Shown here piece by piece: positions 33,830 to 42,926 of a stretch of DNA of 64,000 nt (positions within the stretch are counted from its first letter, which is position 1; each line of letters starts with the position of its first letter). Below the pieces are notes generated by a model. It worked only from the letters and a program-made list of their open reading frames with translations. It had not been told where the DNA came from and did not search any database. The stretch spans positions 1,240,001 to 1,304,000 of the forward strand of contig NZ_JADBDS010000002.1 in the NCBI RefSeq assembly GCF_014873705.1. Reading direction: 5' to 3'. The stretch comes from Mycobacterium sp. OAS707. GTDB taxonomy: Bacteria; Actinomycetota; Actinomycetes; Mycobacteriales; Mycobacteriaceae. The position numbers were made by a program, and so were the translations under genes.

Positions 33830-33869
33830 GTGATAACGTCATTCTCACCTGGCGTAAACGGTCATATCC
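33830..33869 (+). promoter_or_regulatory. Paired TGAGAA-type operator before amidohydrolase copy 4
   Basis: Box 1 TGATAA-CGTCA-TTCTCA (33831-33847) has a 5-bp centre and forms a 19-bp palindrome with flanking G and C. Box 2 at 33852-33869 is GCGTAA-ACGGTC-ATATCC; the right arms start 22 bp apart. TCATAT in box 2 is a possible -10. Confidence 0.6.
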
Positions 33870-33893
33870 GCCGCTCTGAGGAGGGTTCGCCTC

Positions 33894-35087
33894 ATGTCTC
33901 CCCGGTCACTGCCATATCCGGTCTTCGACATCGACAACCACATGTACGAAACCACGGACGCGTTGACGAAGTACCTGCCAAAGCAGCACAGGGGCAAGGT
34001 GGGCTACGTCGAAGTCAACGGGCGACCGAAGCTCGTCGTCAAAGACCACATCAGTCATATGATCCCCAACCCCACGTTCGAGCGGGTCGCCCGGCCTGGC
34101 AGCGCCGAGGACTACTTTCTGGGCAACAACCCGCAAGGTTTGAACTTCCGCGAATTCATCGGTGAGGCAATGGATGTCATCCCGGCCTACCAGGCGCCCG
34201 CGCCGCGGCTCGAGCTCATGGACGAGCTAGGCATCGACCAATGCGTGATGTACCCGACCCTCGCCAGCCTGATCGAGGAGCGCACCACCGACGACGTCAT
34301 TTTGACTCACGCGATCATCCACGCACTCAACGAGTGGATGTACGAGCACTGGACGTTCAATTACCAGGAGAGAATTTTCGCCACGCCCGTCATCTGTCTC
34401 CCGCTGGTCGATGAGGCGATCAGGGAGTTCCATTGGGGCCTCGAGCGCGGTATGAAGACATTCCTGGTCCGGCCTGCGCCGGTGCCCAGCCGCTTCGGCG
34501 GTTCACGGTCGATGGGCCTGCCCGAGTTCGATCCGTTTTGGGAAGAGGTGGTGAGGGCCGGCATGCCGGTGACGATGCACGCCTCCGACAGCGGCTATCA
34601 GAAGCACCTCATGGAGTGGGAGGGCGGCGACGAGTACCTGTCCTTCAAGCCCAGCGCATTACGCGAAGTCGTGATGGGGCACCGAGCCATCGAGGACACC
34701 TTGGCCGCGATGATCTGCCACGGCGCGCTGTCGCGCTTCCCCGATCTGAAGATCCTCTGTGTCGAGAACGGCAGCGGCTGGGTGCGCAATCTGCTCGAGC
34801 AGCTCAACACCGCGTACAAGATCATGCCCAAGGAGTTCGACGAGCATCCCGTGGAGGTGTTCAAGCGCAACATCTACATTCATCCGTTCCTCGAGGACGA
34901 CCTGAAGGGGATCATCGACATCATGGGTGAGGACCACGTGATGTTCGGTTCCGACTTCCCCCACCCAGAGGGCATCGGCGACCCATTGAGCTTTGTCGAC
35001 CGGCTTGTCGATGTCTCTGACTCCGCGAAGGCAAAGATCATGGGTGGCAACGCCATTGAACAACTGGGGCTCAAGGTCCCCGCGTGA
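33894..35087 (+). CDS. Amidohydrolase family 2 protein, copy 4
   Basis: A 397-residue metal-dependent TIM barrel closely similar to copy 2 at 24471: FDIDNHMYETTDALTKYLP, IPNPTFERV, HWTFNYQERIFATPV, TMHASDSGYQKHL and MFGSDFPHPEGIGDP. It likely acts on a related compound. ATG 33894 has the strong ribosome site GAGGAGGG ahead. Its stop overlaps the MaoC-type dehydratase start as GTGA, so hydrolase and hydratase act together. Confidence 0.87.
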   Translation: MSPRSLPYPVFDIDNHMYETTDALTKYLPKQHRGKVGYVEVNGRPKLVVKDHISHMIPNPTFERVARPGSAEDYFLGNNPQGLNFREFIGEAMDVIPAYQAPAPRLELMDELGIDQCVMYPTLASLIEERTTDDVILTHAIIHALNEWMYEHWTFNYQERIFATPVICLPLVDEAIREFHWGLERGMKTFLVRPAPVPSRFGGSRSMGLPEFDPFWEEVVRAGMPVTMHASDSGYQKHLMEWEGGDEYLSFKPSALREVVMGHRAIEDTLAAMICHGALSRFPDLKILCVENGSGWVRNLLEQLNTAYKIMPKEFDEHPVEVFKRNIYIHPFLEDDLKGIIDIMGEDHVMFGSDFPHPEGIGDPLSFVDRLVDVSDSAKAKIMGGNAIEQLGLKVPA

Positions 35088-35548
35088 GCCGGGCGCCCAC
35101 GATCTACGAGGGCATCGCAGCCTTTGAGGCACACATCGGTGAGCACCTCGGCTACAGCGACTGGCGTCAGGTGACGCAGAAGGAGATCGACCTTTTCGCC
35201 GAGGCGACCGGTGACCACCAGTGGATACACGTCGATCCAGAGAAGGCCGCAAACGGTCCCTATGGCAAGACGATCGCCCACGGCTATCTCACGCTGTCGC
35301 TGGTTCCCATTCTCGTGCAACAGATTTACCAGGTGACCGGGTTGTCGATGCAAGTCAATTACGGCGTCGACAAACTCCGTTTCCCGGCGCCGGTGCCTGT
35401 CGACTCCCGCATCCGGGCAGGTGCTGAACTCGTCAAGATCGAGCGGAACGACAAGGGCGGCCGAGCCACCGTACGCGTCACCGTCGAGGTAGAGGGGTCC
35501 GGCCGGCCGGCGTGCGTGGTCGACACCATCGCCGCAATGGTCGACTAG
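35084..35548 (+). CDS. MaoC-family (R)-enoyl-CoA hydratase-like protein
   Basis: A 154-residue single hot-dog protein with the full hydratase-2 signature: FAEATGDHQWIHVD (catalytic Asp and His, about residues 39-52) and KTIAHGYLTLSL. Homologues hydrate trans-2-enoyl-CoA to (3R)-hydroxyacyl-CoA. GTG 35084 overlaps the amidohydrolase stop. The 3' end overlaps the convergent CoA-transferase gene by 4 bp. Confidence 0.88.
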   Translation: MSRAPTIYEGIAAFEAHIGEHLGYSDWRQVTQKEIDLFAEATGDHQWIHVDPEKAANGPYGKTIAHGYLTLSLVPILVQQIYQVTGLSMQVNYGVDKLRFPAPVPVDSRIRAGAELVKIERNDKGGRATVRVTVEVEGSGRPACVVDTIAAMVD

Positions 35549-37899
35549 GCGTTGAGCAGTCGCTCGCCGATGACCTGATCGTCGCGTAAGGTCGACAGCT
35601 CGTCGTCGGACAATCCCAGCGTGCGCAGTACCTCGACGTTGTGCTGGCCGAGCGTCGGCGGTGCGGTGCGGTGGTGGCGCAGTGGTCCGGGACAGATGCG
35701 AAAAGGCCAGCCCGGGAATGTCTGTCGGCCCGCGAGGCGATGGTCGACTTCCTGGTAATAGCCGCGTGCCTCGAGTTGATCGACGTCATACATGCGGTCT
35801 GGCGTCAGTAAGCGTTCGGCAGGCACGTTGCGCCGACGCAGGGCCTCGGCGGCTTCCTCAGGTGGGTTGACACTCGTCCACGCGGTGAGCGTTTCGTCGA
35901 GCGCGTCGTGGTTGGCCAGCCGTGTTTCTTGGGTGGCATATCGCGGGTCGTCGCGCAGTTCGGGGCGACCCAGCGCATCCGCGATCGCTGCCCAATCCGC
36001 ATCGTCACGTATCGAGATCGCCACCCACTGGTCATCGCCTGCGGCCGGGTAGACGCCCTGCGCGAAGTGGCGGTGCCGGTTTCCCTCACGCTCGCGCACC
36101 CGGCCCGTGAGCGAGTACTCGATGACGGGTTCCGCCATGACGGCCGCGCCGACCTCGATCTGGGCGACTTCGATCAGCTGACCCTCACCGGTTCTGCGCT
36201 TGTGCTCGAGCGCTGCAAGTAGAGCGACGGTAGCGTGCACACCGACGATCGGGTCTGCAGGCCCCTGCAGGTTGCATGGCGGCCCGTCGGCATAACCGGT
36301 GGCGGCTGACATACCCGACAGTTGTTCGAAATTCAGTGCCCAGCCGACGTATTCGCGCCACGGACCTTCCAGTCCCAGGCCCGGCATGCGGACCATGACG
36401 ACGCCGGGGTTGATCTTCACCAGCGAGTCGTAATCGAGGCCGAACTGCTCGACGACACGCGGTGAGAAGTTCTCGACCACGACGTCGGCCTCCGCGGCCA
36501 GCTTCATCGCCAGCTCGCGGCCGGCTTCCGTGCCGAGGTTCAAGGTGATATCGCGCTTGTTGAGGTTGGTGCCCTGCCACATCGGTCCGATCTCATACCA
36601 GTCGTCACTGTTGCGCAGCAGCGAGCCGGAGTACCGATGTGCATCGGGACGTTGGATCGACTCGACCTTGACGACGTCGGCGCCGAAAGCTCCCAAATAG
36701 CACGTGAGATAGGCGCCCGACCAGAACGTGCTCAGGTCAAAAACCTTCAGACCGGCGAAAGGCACTGCCACATCGGCGGTTTGCGGTGTAGCTCCGGTGC
36801 CCCGTCGGCCTTCCCACGCGGTCGCCGCGGCGCCCAGATGAGGTGCCGGACGTGGTTTGCCCACCGGTGCCCTCGAGAACCGAAACGGTGCGCTTGGACG
36901 CTTGAATCGCCTAGTGGCATCTTCGATGAAGAATCCGCGCTCGCGGTATTGAGGACAATCCAAGATCGACTGCCCGTCGTTGACCGGTGCTGCAGGAATA
37001 CGCATCGCCTGGCTCAACTCGACCAGGTCGGCCACTGTCATCGACTCCAGCCAAGGCTGCGCCTTCGCGAAGAACTCGTCACGTTCGGGGCCGCCGATCA
37101 TGATGGCGATCTGGTGATCACCGAACTCGGGCAGTCCCACCATCGCGCAGACGTCAAGCCAGTGCTGACCGGTCAAGCAGTTGATTCCGACCCAGCCGTC
37201 GGCGGCCCGGACGATGCCCAGCATCGGCCCTGCTTTGGAATTCGGCGGCAAACCAAGGCTTTTCAGGCGCTCGGCCATCATCATCGGGTAGGGCAACGTG
37301 GATAACATCGCTTCAAAAGCCGAGACGTCGACTTCGACCACCTGGTCGACAGCAGCGTCGGCGACCCGTAGGGCTGTTAATGCGCCGAGTGCGGCGTAGC
37401 CGCCTGCGATGTACTCGGGAATACGGGCACCGGCCTGCACCGGCGCGCGGCCCAGTTCGCGAGTGTTCACCCAACCTGAGGCAGCCTGGAGGGTCAGGCC
37501 GGTTGACTGGCGATCCCGGCGAGGACCCTCCTGGCCGTAGTCGGAGATGCGAACAACGACCAGATTCGGGTTGATCCGCTGCAGGGAGTCGCGGTCGAGT
37601 CCCAAATCGAACCGGTCGGCGGATCCGGCGGGCAGATCCTCGACCAACAGGTCCGCTTTTGCGAGAAGTTCGACCAGCGCGTCGGGTGAAGTGGTCAGAT
37701 CGACTGTCAGTCCGCGCTTTCCGGCGTTCAGGTACTCGAACAGACCGCCGGCTGTTCCCCAATTGCGTAGCGGATCACCGCAGGGCCGCTCGATCTTGTA
37801 CACGTCAGCGCCGAGGTCGACGAGCAGCTTCGTGCAATACGGCGCAGCGATGTCAGTGCCGAGCTCGACTACGCGCAGGCCCGCGAGCGCACCCGTCAC
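35545..37899 (-). CDS. Double-domain CaiB/BaiF CoA transferase
   Basis: A 784-residue fusion of two CaiB/BaiF (family III) CoA transferase domains, about residues 1-375 and 390-784. Both show the GLRVVELGT/FAGLKVFDLSTFWSGAY start and the LGADVYKIE/FGADVVKVE element. The Asp that forms the acyl-enzyme in this family is present in domain 2 (GPADPIVGVHA), but the matching spot in domain 1 reads Glu (ARIPEYIAGGYAA), so domain 1 may be structural. It likely moves CoA between carboxylic acids. GTG 37899 overlaps the aldehyde dehydrogenase stop; the two form an operon. Confidence 0.88.
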   Translation of the reverse strand: MTGALAGLRVVELGTDIAAPYCTKLLVDLGADVYKIERPCGDPLRNWGTAGGLFEYLNAGKRGLTVDLTTSPDALVELLAKADLLVEDLPAGSADRFDLGLDRDSLQRINPNLVVVRISDYGQEGPRRDRQSTGLTLQAASGWVNTRELGRAPVQAGARIPEYIAGGYAALGALTALRVADAAVDQVVEVDVSAFEAMLSTLPYPMMMAERLKSLGLPPNSKAGPMLGIVRAADGWVGINCLTGQHWLDVCAMVGLPEFGDHQIAIMIGGPERDEFFAKAQPWLESMTVADLVELSQAMRIPAAPVNDGQSILDCPQYRERGFFIEDATRRFKRPSAPFRFSRAPVGKPRPAPHLGAAATAWEGRRGTGATPQTADVAVPFAGLKVFDLSTFWSGAYLTCYLGAFGADVVKVESIQRPDAHRYSGSLLRNSDDWYEIGPMWQGTNLNKRDITLNLGTEAGRELAMKLAAEADVVVENFSPRVVEQFGLDYDSLVKINPGVVMVRMPGLGLEGPWREYVGWALNFEQLSGMSAATGYADGPPCNLQGPADPIVGVHATVALLAALEHKRRTGEGQLIEVAQIEVGAAVMAEPVIEYSLTGRVREREGNRHRHFAQGVYPAAGDDQWVAISIRDDADWAAIADALGRPELRDDPRYATQETRLANHDALDETLTAWTSVNPPEEAAEALRRRNVPAERLLTPDRMYDVDQLEARGYYQEVDHRLAGRQTFPGWPFRICPGPLRHHRTAPPTLGQHNVEVLRTLGLSDDELSTLRDDQVIGERLLNA

Positions 37900-39353
37900 G
37901 CGGGCACTCCGATCGCCTTAAGCTCCATGTATGAGCGCAGTCCCATGACGCCGCCTTCACGCCCGATACCGCTCTGCTTGAATCCGCCGAACGGAGCATC
38001 GCCAGGGATGGTGCCGTTGATCGAAATCTGACCGGTTCTGATCCGCCGCGCGATGTCGACTGCCCGGTCGACGTCGGTGCCCCACACCGCGCCGCCTAGG
38101 CCGTAGGCCGAATCGTTGGCTATCGCGATGGCGTCGTCGTCATCGCGATACCGCAGCACCGTCATCACGGGCCCAAAAACCTCCTCCTGGGCGATGTATG
38201 ATTCCGCTGTTGCATCGGTCAGGATCGTCGGCTCGAAAAAGAAGCCCTCCGAAGCATTTTCAGGTCGCCGACCGCCCGCGACGACCTTCGCACCGTCGCT
38301 CTCGGCACGCTTGACGAAACCCTCGACCCGCTCCAGATGCTGGCGGCTGATCAACGGTCCCATCCCGGTCGCCCCGTCGATGGGATCGCCAACGGTGACG
38401 TTGTGCGCCAACTCGACAAGGCGGCCGACGACATCGTCATGCAAAGCGTCGGGCACCAGGAGTCGGCTGTTGAGAATGCACGCCTGCCCCGCGTGCAAGG
38501 TGCAGCCTTCGAACAGGAGTCGCTCCAGCATTTCATCCGACAGCTCGACATCGTCGAGCAGGATGGACGCCGACTTGCCTCCGCATTCGAGCAGGATCCG
38601 CTTCATTGTCGTTGCGGCCCCGGCCATTACCTCCCTGCCGACCGCCGAGCTGCCAGTAAAACTGACCATGTCGACTCTCGGATCCAGCGTCAGCGTTCTG
38701 CTGGCCTCGACACCACTCGGCGTGACGACATTGACGACGCCAGGCGGGATGTCGGTCTCTTCATCGATTAACCGGGCGAGCGCGAGCCCGGCCAGCGGGG
38801 TCAGCGGCGAGGGCTTGAGCACGAGAGTGTTGCCTGCGGCCAACGCCGCGCCAAGCTTCATCACATTGAGGGTGTGCGGGAAGTTCCACGGCGTCATCAC
38901 CGCCACCACACCCAGCGGCTCATAGCGCAACAGGGTGGTGCCCGCGGCTCCCCAGGCGTCCATCGGCGCCTCCGCCGGTTCCAGCGCAAGTTCCGCCGCA
39001 TGTCCGACCATGAAGGCGGGGCCGTCGACATGGATCAGGCGCTCGTTTGATGTGCATCCCCACTCGGCTTGCGCGAGTGCGTAGATCTCGTCGCCGCGGG
39101 CCAGCAGCGCATCGCTCAGCTGTTGAAGACAGCGGGACCGCTCAGTCGGGTCCAATGCTGACCAGGATCCAGAGTCGTAGGCGGCACGGGCCGCACCGAT
39201 GGCGTGTTCGACCTGCGTGACGCCCACGTCGGGTGCGGACGCGATCACCTGTTCGGTCGCGGGGTTGACGACGTCGTATCTCCCGCTGTCGGGCTCCACC
39301 CACTTGCCGTCGATATAGACGCCATAGCTGTCGATCAGGTTCGACTGGGCCAT
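37896..39353 (-). CDS. NAD(P)-dependent aldehyde dehydrogenase
   Basis: A 485-residue aldehyde dehydrogenase, complete: PWNFPHTLNVMKLGAALAAGNTLVLKPS, the NAD loop SFTGSSAVGREVM, the general-base Glu in LLECGGKSASI and the nucleophile Cys in HAGQACILNSR (about residue 287). It oxidises an aldehyde, probably after P450/alcohol oxidation, to an acid that the coupled CoA transferase can activate. ATG 39353 has only a weak ribosome site. It diverges from the P450 operon across a 194-bp region. Confidence 0.92.
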   Translation of the reverse strand: MAQSNLIDSYGVYIDGKWVEPDSGRYDVVNPATEQVIASAPDVGVTQVEHAIGAARAAYDSGSWSALDPTERSRCLQQLSDALLARGDEIYALAQAEWGCTSNERLIHVDGPAFMVGHAAELALEPAEAPMDAWGAAGTTLLRYEPLGVVAVMTPWNFPHTLNVMKLGAALAAGNTLVLKPSPLTPLAGLALARLIDEETDIPPGVVNVVTPSGVEASRTLTLDPRVDMVSFTGSSAVGREVMAGAATTMKRILLECGGKSASILLDDVELSDEMLERLLFEGCTLHAGQACILNSRLLVPDALHDDVVGRLVELAHNVTVGDPIDGATGMGPLISRQHLERVEGFVKRAESDGAKVVAGGRRPENASEGFFFEPTILTDATAESYIAQEEVFGPVMTVLRYRDDDDAIAIANDSAYGLGGAVWGTDVDRAVDIARRIRTGQISINGTIPGDAPFGGFKQSGIGREGGVMGLRSYMELKAIGVPA

Positions 39354-39438
39354 CCGATCACGCGACCTTCCTGGACGACATTTTGTTCAAGTGTGTACAC
39401 CCGCGTTCAGGGTGTCGTCAACGGTTTAAGCCAATAAC

Positions 39439-39512
39439 CAGTACCGACAGTCATTGACACTGTCGACGTCAGTGCGGTAGACACAACAGTACCGGACACT
39501 TTGTGAGATTAT
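39439..39512. promoter_or_regulatory. Distinct operator region of the igr-like operon
   Basis: Between the ALDH and P450 genes there is a perfect 7-bp inverted repeat CGACAGT-N7-ACTGTCG (39445-39465) and a direct repeat of CAGTACCGACA at 39439 and CAGTACCGGACA at 39487. GATTAT (39507-39512) is a possible -10 for the P450. The TGAGAA pair motif is absent, so a different regulator is likely, perhaps the TetR at 45699. Confidence 0.5.
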
Positions 39513-39547
39513 GTCCGATAAGTAGCTTTCGTCGAGGAAGGCCCGCG

Positions 39548-40750
39548 GTGCCCAGTACGCCCACTTCTGCGTTCCCCCTGCACTCGCCGGACTTCTATGC
39601 GGGCGACCCGTACCCGGCGTACCGGGAGCTGCGGAACACCACCCCGGTGGTCTACAACGACGTCACAAACTTCTGGGCCCTGACGAGATACGAGGACATC
39701 CGTTTCGTCTCCGGCCACCCCCACTTGTTCTCGTCGACAAAGGGCATCACCATCCCGGATCCGAGCCAGCCCGAGCCCGTTCAAGAAGGCAACCTGATCT
39801 TCACAGATCCGCCACGCCACCGGCAGCTGCGCAAGCTCATCAACTCCGGGTTCACCCGCCGCCAGGTCACACTGTTGGAGCCCAAGGTGCGCGAGATCGT
39901 CAAGCGCATCGTCGATGGCGTCGACCCGTCAGTGGAGCATGAGTTCGCCGAGGAAATCGCCGCTCCCCTGCCGACCCGCATGATCGCGGAGATGCTCGGT
40001 GCGCCGCCGGAAGACTGGGAGAAGTTCCGGACGTGGTCCGACGCAGCGGTCGGAACGGCCGATCCGGATATCGAGTTGGATCATCTCGTCGCACTCGGCG
40101 AGCTATACGAGTACTTCACCAAGCTGATCGAGGCGCGGCGCTCCGGTGCCGTCACCGGCCAGGATGACCTGCTCTCGATTCTGGCCGCCGCCGAAGTGGA
40201 CGGCGAATGCCTCACCGATGCAGACCTCCTCAACTTCTCGTTCCTGCTTCTGGTGGCGGGCAACGAGACAACACGCAATCTGATCGCACTCGGCATGCAA
40301 GCCCTGATCGAGCACCCCGACCAGTTCGCGCTGCTGCGCTCGCAGCCCGAACTTCTACCCATGGCTGTCGAAGAGATGCTGCGGTTCACCAGCCCGGTGA
40401 CCCACATGGCCCGCCAGGCGACCGAGGACGTCGAGATCCGCGGTCAGCAGATCAAAGCGGGTGAGACCGTGGTCATGCTGTATGGGGCGGCCAACCGTGA
40501 TGAGGAGATCTTCGGTATCACCAGCGAAGAGTTCGACATCACCCGAAACCCAAACCCGCACATCGCCTTCGGTGCGGGCGAGCATGCCTGTCTTGGCGCG
40601 CAGCTGGCACGGCTGGAGGCCAGGGTGATGTTCGAGGTGCTCCTCGGTACCTACCCGACGATCGAACTGACCGGCGATGTGACGCGACTGCGGGCGACGA
40701 TGGTGCCCGGCGTCAAACGCATGCCTGTGCGCATGGGAGCGAGTGTCTGA
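39548..40750 (+). CDS. Cytochrome P450
   Basis: A 400-residue soluble bacterial P450. The I-helix shows LLLVAGNETTRN, the K-helix is EEMLRF with R in SPVTHMARQ, and the heme loop FGAGEHACLGAQ has the Cys ligand at about residue 348. It should hydroxylate or oxidise a hydrophobic substrate with a ferredoxin partner, which is not encoded nearby. GTG 39548 has GAGGAAGG ahead. It is the first gene of an eight-gene operon whose order resembles the igr operon (cyp125, fadE28, fadE29, chsH2, chsH1, ltp2), so it may do the initial side-chain oxidation. Confidence 0.92.
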   Translation: MPSTPTSAFPLHSPDFYAGDPYPAYRELRNTTPVVYNDVTNFWALTRYEDIRFVSGHPHLFSSTKGITIPDPSQPEPVQEGNLIFTDPPRHRQLRKLINSGFTRRQVTLLEPKVREIVKRIVDGVDPSVEHEFAEEIAAPLPTRMIAEMLGAPPEDWEKFRTWSDAAVGTADPDIELDHLVALGELYEYFTKLIEARRSGAVTGQDDLLSILAAAEVDGECLTDADLLNFSFLLLVAGNETTRNLIALGMQALIEHPDQFALLRSQPELLPMAVEEMLRFTSPVTHMARQATEDVEIRGQQIKAGETVVMLYGAANRDEEIFGITSEEFDITRNPNPHIAFGAGEHACLGAQLARLEARVMFEVLLGTYPTIELTGDVTRLRATMVPGVKRMPVRMGASV

Positions 40751-41955
40751 TGGATTTCGACTACACCCCTGAGCAAGAGCAGCTCCGCAAGGAGTACCGC
40801 GAGCGCCTCGAGGCCGTCATGACTCCTGAGCGGCGCGCGGCCGTCGTCGGGAAGATGGAGGGCGGTGCCGCCGTCGTAGAGGCGCGCCGGGCGCTCGGCG
40901 AGGCCGGTCTGCTCGGTGTCGCATGGCCGGTCGAGTACGGCGGTAGTGGACTCACCGCACTCGAGCAGTACATCTTCGCCGAAGAAGCGCGGCGGGTGCA
41001 CGCACCGCTGCCGTTCGTCACGCTCAACACCGTCGGTCCAACACTTATTCAATACGGCACCGAAGAGCAGAAGCAGAAGTTCCTTCCTGCAATCCTCAAC
41101 GGCACCGTCGACTTCGCCATCGGGTATTCCGAGCCGGGAGCAGGCAGCGATCTGGCGTCGCTGCGGACCACCGCGGTGCGTGACGGCGACGAGTTCGTGA
41201 TCAACGGCTCCAAGATGTTCACCAGCGGCGCCGAGTTCGCCGACTATATCTGGCTGGCTGCGCGCACAGACCCAGAAGCCAAGAAGCACAAGGGCATCAC
41301 CGTGTTCATCGTGCCGACCGACTCCCCCGGATTCTCCTGGAAGCCGCTGCACACAATGCCCGGGGTGTCGACCTACTACACCTTCTACGACGACGTGCGC
41401 GTTCCGGAGAACGCCATCGTGCTCGGGGAGAACCAGGGCTGGAAGCTGGTGACCAATCAGCTCAACCTCGAGCGTGCCGCAATGGGTAACCTCGGCGCCC
41501 TGGAGCCACTGTTCGAAAAGACCCTGCAGTGGGCCAAGACAACGGAACTCGACGAGGGGCTCGTCATCGATCAGCTATGGGTGCAGCAGGCTCTCGCGCG
41601 GGTGGAGGCACAGGTCGCTGCATACCGGCTACTCAACCTCCGGGTGAACACCAACATGAGTTCCGGTGCACTGGGCATGGGTGAGGCGTCGGCGGCAAAG
41701 GTTTTCGGCACCGAGCTCACCCAGCAGGTGGCCCGCGAACTGCTCGACGTGGTGGGCCAAGCCGGCCTGCGCAAGGACGCGACGGCTCCCATCAAGGGTG
41801 AGCTCGAAAGCGCCTACCGATTCGCCGTCATCAACACATTCGGTGGCGGGGCGAATGAATTGCAGCGCGACATCATCGCCATGGCCGGCTTGGGAATGCC
41901 ACGCGCACCCCGCGACATGCGAGCGTCGACGAAAGGAACCGACATCCGTGACTGA
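40750..41955 (+). CDS. Acyl-CoA dehydrogenase, long FadE type (ChsE-like)
   Basis: A 401-residue acyl-CoA dehydrogenase: FAIGYSEPGAGSDLASLRTT, INGSKMFTSGAEFADY and KKHKGITVFIVPTDSPGF. The C-terminal NTFGGGANELQRDIIAMAGLGMP has Gly where the MCAD base Glu sits. It is probably one half of a heteromeric enzyme with the shorter FadE at 42927, as FadE28/FadE29 form ChsE1-ChsE2 in cholesterol side-chain degradation. ATG 40750 shares a base with the P450 stop (TGATG). Confidence 0.88.
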   Translation: MDFDYTPEQEQLRKEYRERLEAVMTPERRAAVVGKMEGGAAVVEARRALGEAGLLGVAWPVEYGGSGLTALEQYIFAEEARRVHAPLPFVTLNTVGPTLIQYGTEEQKQKFLPAILNGTVDFAIGYSEPGAGSDLASLRTTAVRDGDEFVINGSKMFTSGAEFADYIWLAARTDPEAKKHKGITVFIVPTDSPGFSWKPLHTMPGVSTYYTFYDDVRVPENAIVLGENQGWKLVTNQLNLERAAMGNLGALEPLFEKTLQWAKTTELDEGLVIDQLWVQQALARVEAQVAAYRLLNLRVNTNMSSGALGMGEASAAKVFGTELTQQVARELLDVVGQAGLRKDATAPIKGELESAYRFAVINTFGGGANELQRDIIAMAGLGMPRAPRDMRASTKGTDIRD

Positions 41956-42499
41956 ACTGACCAAAGACGAACTGCACGAGCGCCTTCAAGCGCTAATTGG
42001 AACGCCCACTGACGGGGTGGGCAAGCCTTCTCGCGCCCCAGATCCGGTCAACGCCGCGATGATTCGGCACTGGGCGTACGCGCTGGACGACATGAACCCG
42101 GCCTACCTTGATCCCGAGTTCGCGGAGAGCTCCCGCTACGGCGGCTTGGTTTCGCCGCCGGTGATGTTACAGACCTGGACGATGCCGCCGCCGAAGCTCG
42201 CGGGCATCCACGAGCGCGGTGGTGTCCCGATCGAAATCAAGACGAACCCGCTGCAGTTCCTCGCCGACGCCGGGTACACCGGCATCATCGCGACGAACTC
42301 GGAGTTCGAGATCGAACGCTACCCCAGGGTGGGAGACCAGATCTCCGCCGAGACCGTCTTCGATTCGATCTCCGACGAGAAGAAGACCGCGATGGGCAAC
42401 GGCTTCTTCGTCACCTGGGTGACCACCTACCGTGATCAGAACGACGAAGTCATCGGCCGTCAGTGGTTCCGCACTCTGCGATTCAAGACAGGAAGTTGA
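41948..42499 (+). CDS. Hot-dog dehydratase, ChsH2 N-domain-like
   Basis: A 183-residue FAS1/MaoC-type hot-dog protein with MIRHWAYALDDMNPAYLDPEFAESSRYGG and SPPVMLQTWTMP, then EIERYPRVGDQISAETVFDSI. In the igr operon this domain is the N-terminal half of ChsH2, fused to a DUF35 domain; here the DUF35 part is a separate gene beginning on the last base of this stop codon. It probably pairs with the MaoC protein at 44036 as a ChsH1-ChsH2-type hydratase. GTG 41948 overlaps the FadE end by 8 bp. Confidence 0.83.
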   Translation: MTELTKDELHERLQALIGTPTDGVGKPSRAPDPVNAAMIRHWAYALDDMNPAYLDPEFAESSRYGGLVSPPVMLQTWTMPPPKLAGIHERGGVPIEIKTNPLQFLADAGYTGIIATNSEFEIERYPRVGDQISAETVFDSISDEKKTAMGNGFFVTWVTTYRDQNDEVIGRQWFRTLRFKTGS

Positions 42500-42912
42500 T
42501 GGCTAGCCGACTCGCGCCTTCGATCAGCCCCGACACCGAGTTCTTCTGGTCAGGTCTGAAGGACAACGAACTTCGCATCCAGCGATGCACCGACTGCACG
42601 GCGTTGCGGGTTCCACCTCGTCCGATGTGCGGAAAGTGCCAATCGCTCAATTGGGACTACGTCGTGTCCTCGGGCCGCGGCACCGTGTACAGCTTCGTGA
42701 TGCCGCAGTATCCTCCGCTGCCGTTTCTCCAATACCCATACGTCGTTGCGCTCATCGAGCTCGACGAGGGTGTTCGCATCGTGTCGAACCTCTGCGACAT
42801 CGAGCCCGCCGCCATCGAAGTCGGAATGCCCGTCGAGGTCTTCTTCGAGACCTTCGAAGCCCTCCCGAGCGGGGACGAGTTGGTGCTGCACCAATTCCGG
42901 CCCGCTACCTGA
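42499..42912 (+). CDS. DUF35 Zn-ribbon/OB-fold protein (ChsH2 C-domain-like)
   Basis: A 137-residue protein with two CxxC pairs (CTDCTALR and MCGKCQS, about residues 31-47) and an OB fold with GTVYSFVMPQYPPLP and YVVALIELDEGVRIVSNL. In M. tuberculosis the equivalent DUF35 domain of ChsH2 binds the Ltp2 aldolase; the Ltp2-like protein is three genes downstream. ATG 42499 shares one base with the dehydratase stop. A separate DUF35 here means a split ChsH2. Confidence 0.87.
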   Translation: MASRLAPSISPDTEFFWSGLKDNELRIQRCTDCTALRVPPRPMCGKCQSLNWDYVVSSGRGTVYSFVMPQYPPLPFLQYPYVVALIELDEGVRIVSNLCDIEPAAIEVGMPVEVFFETFEALPSGDELVLHQFRPAT

Positions 42913-42926
42913 ACCGAAGGTAAGCA

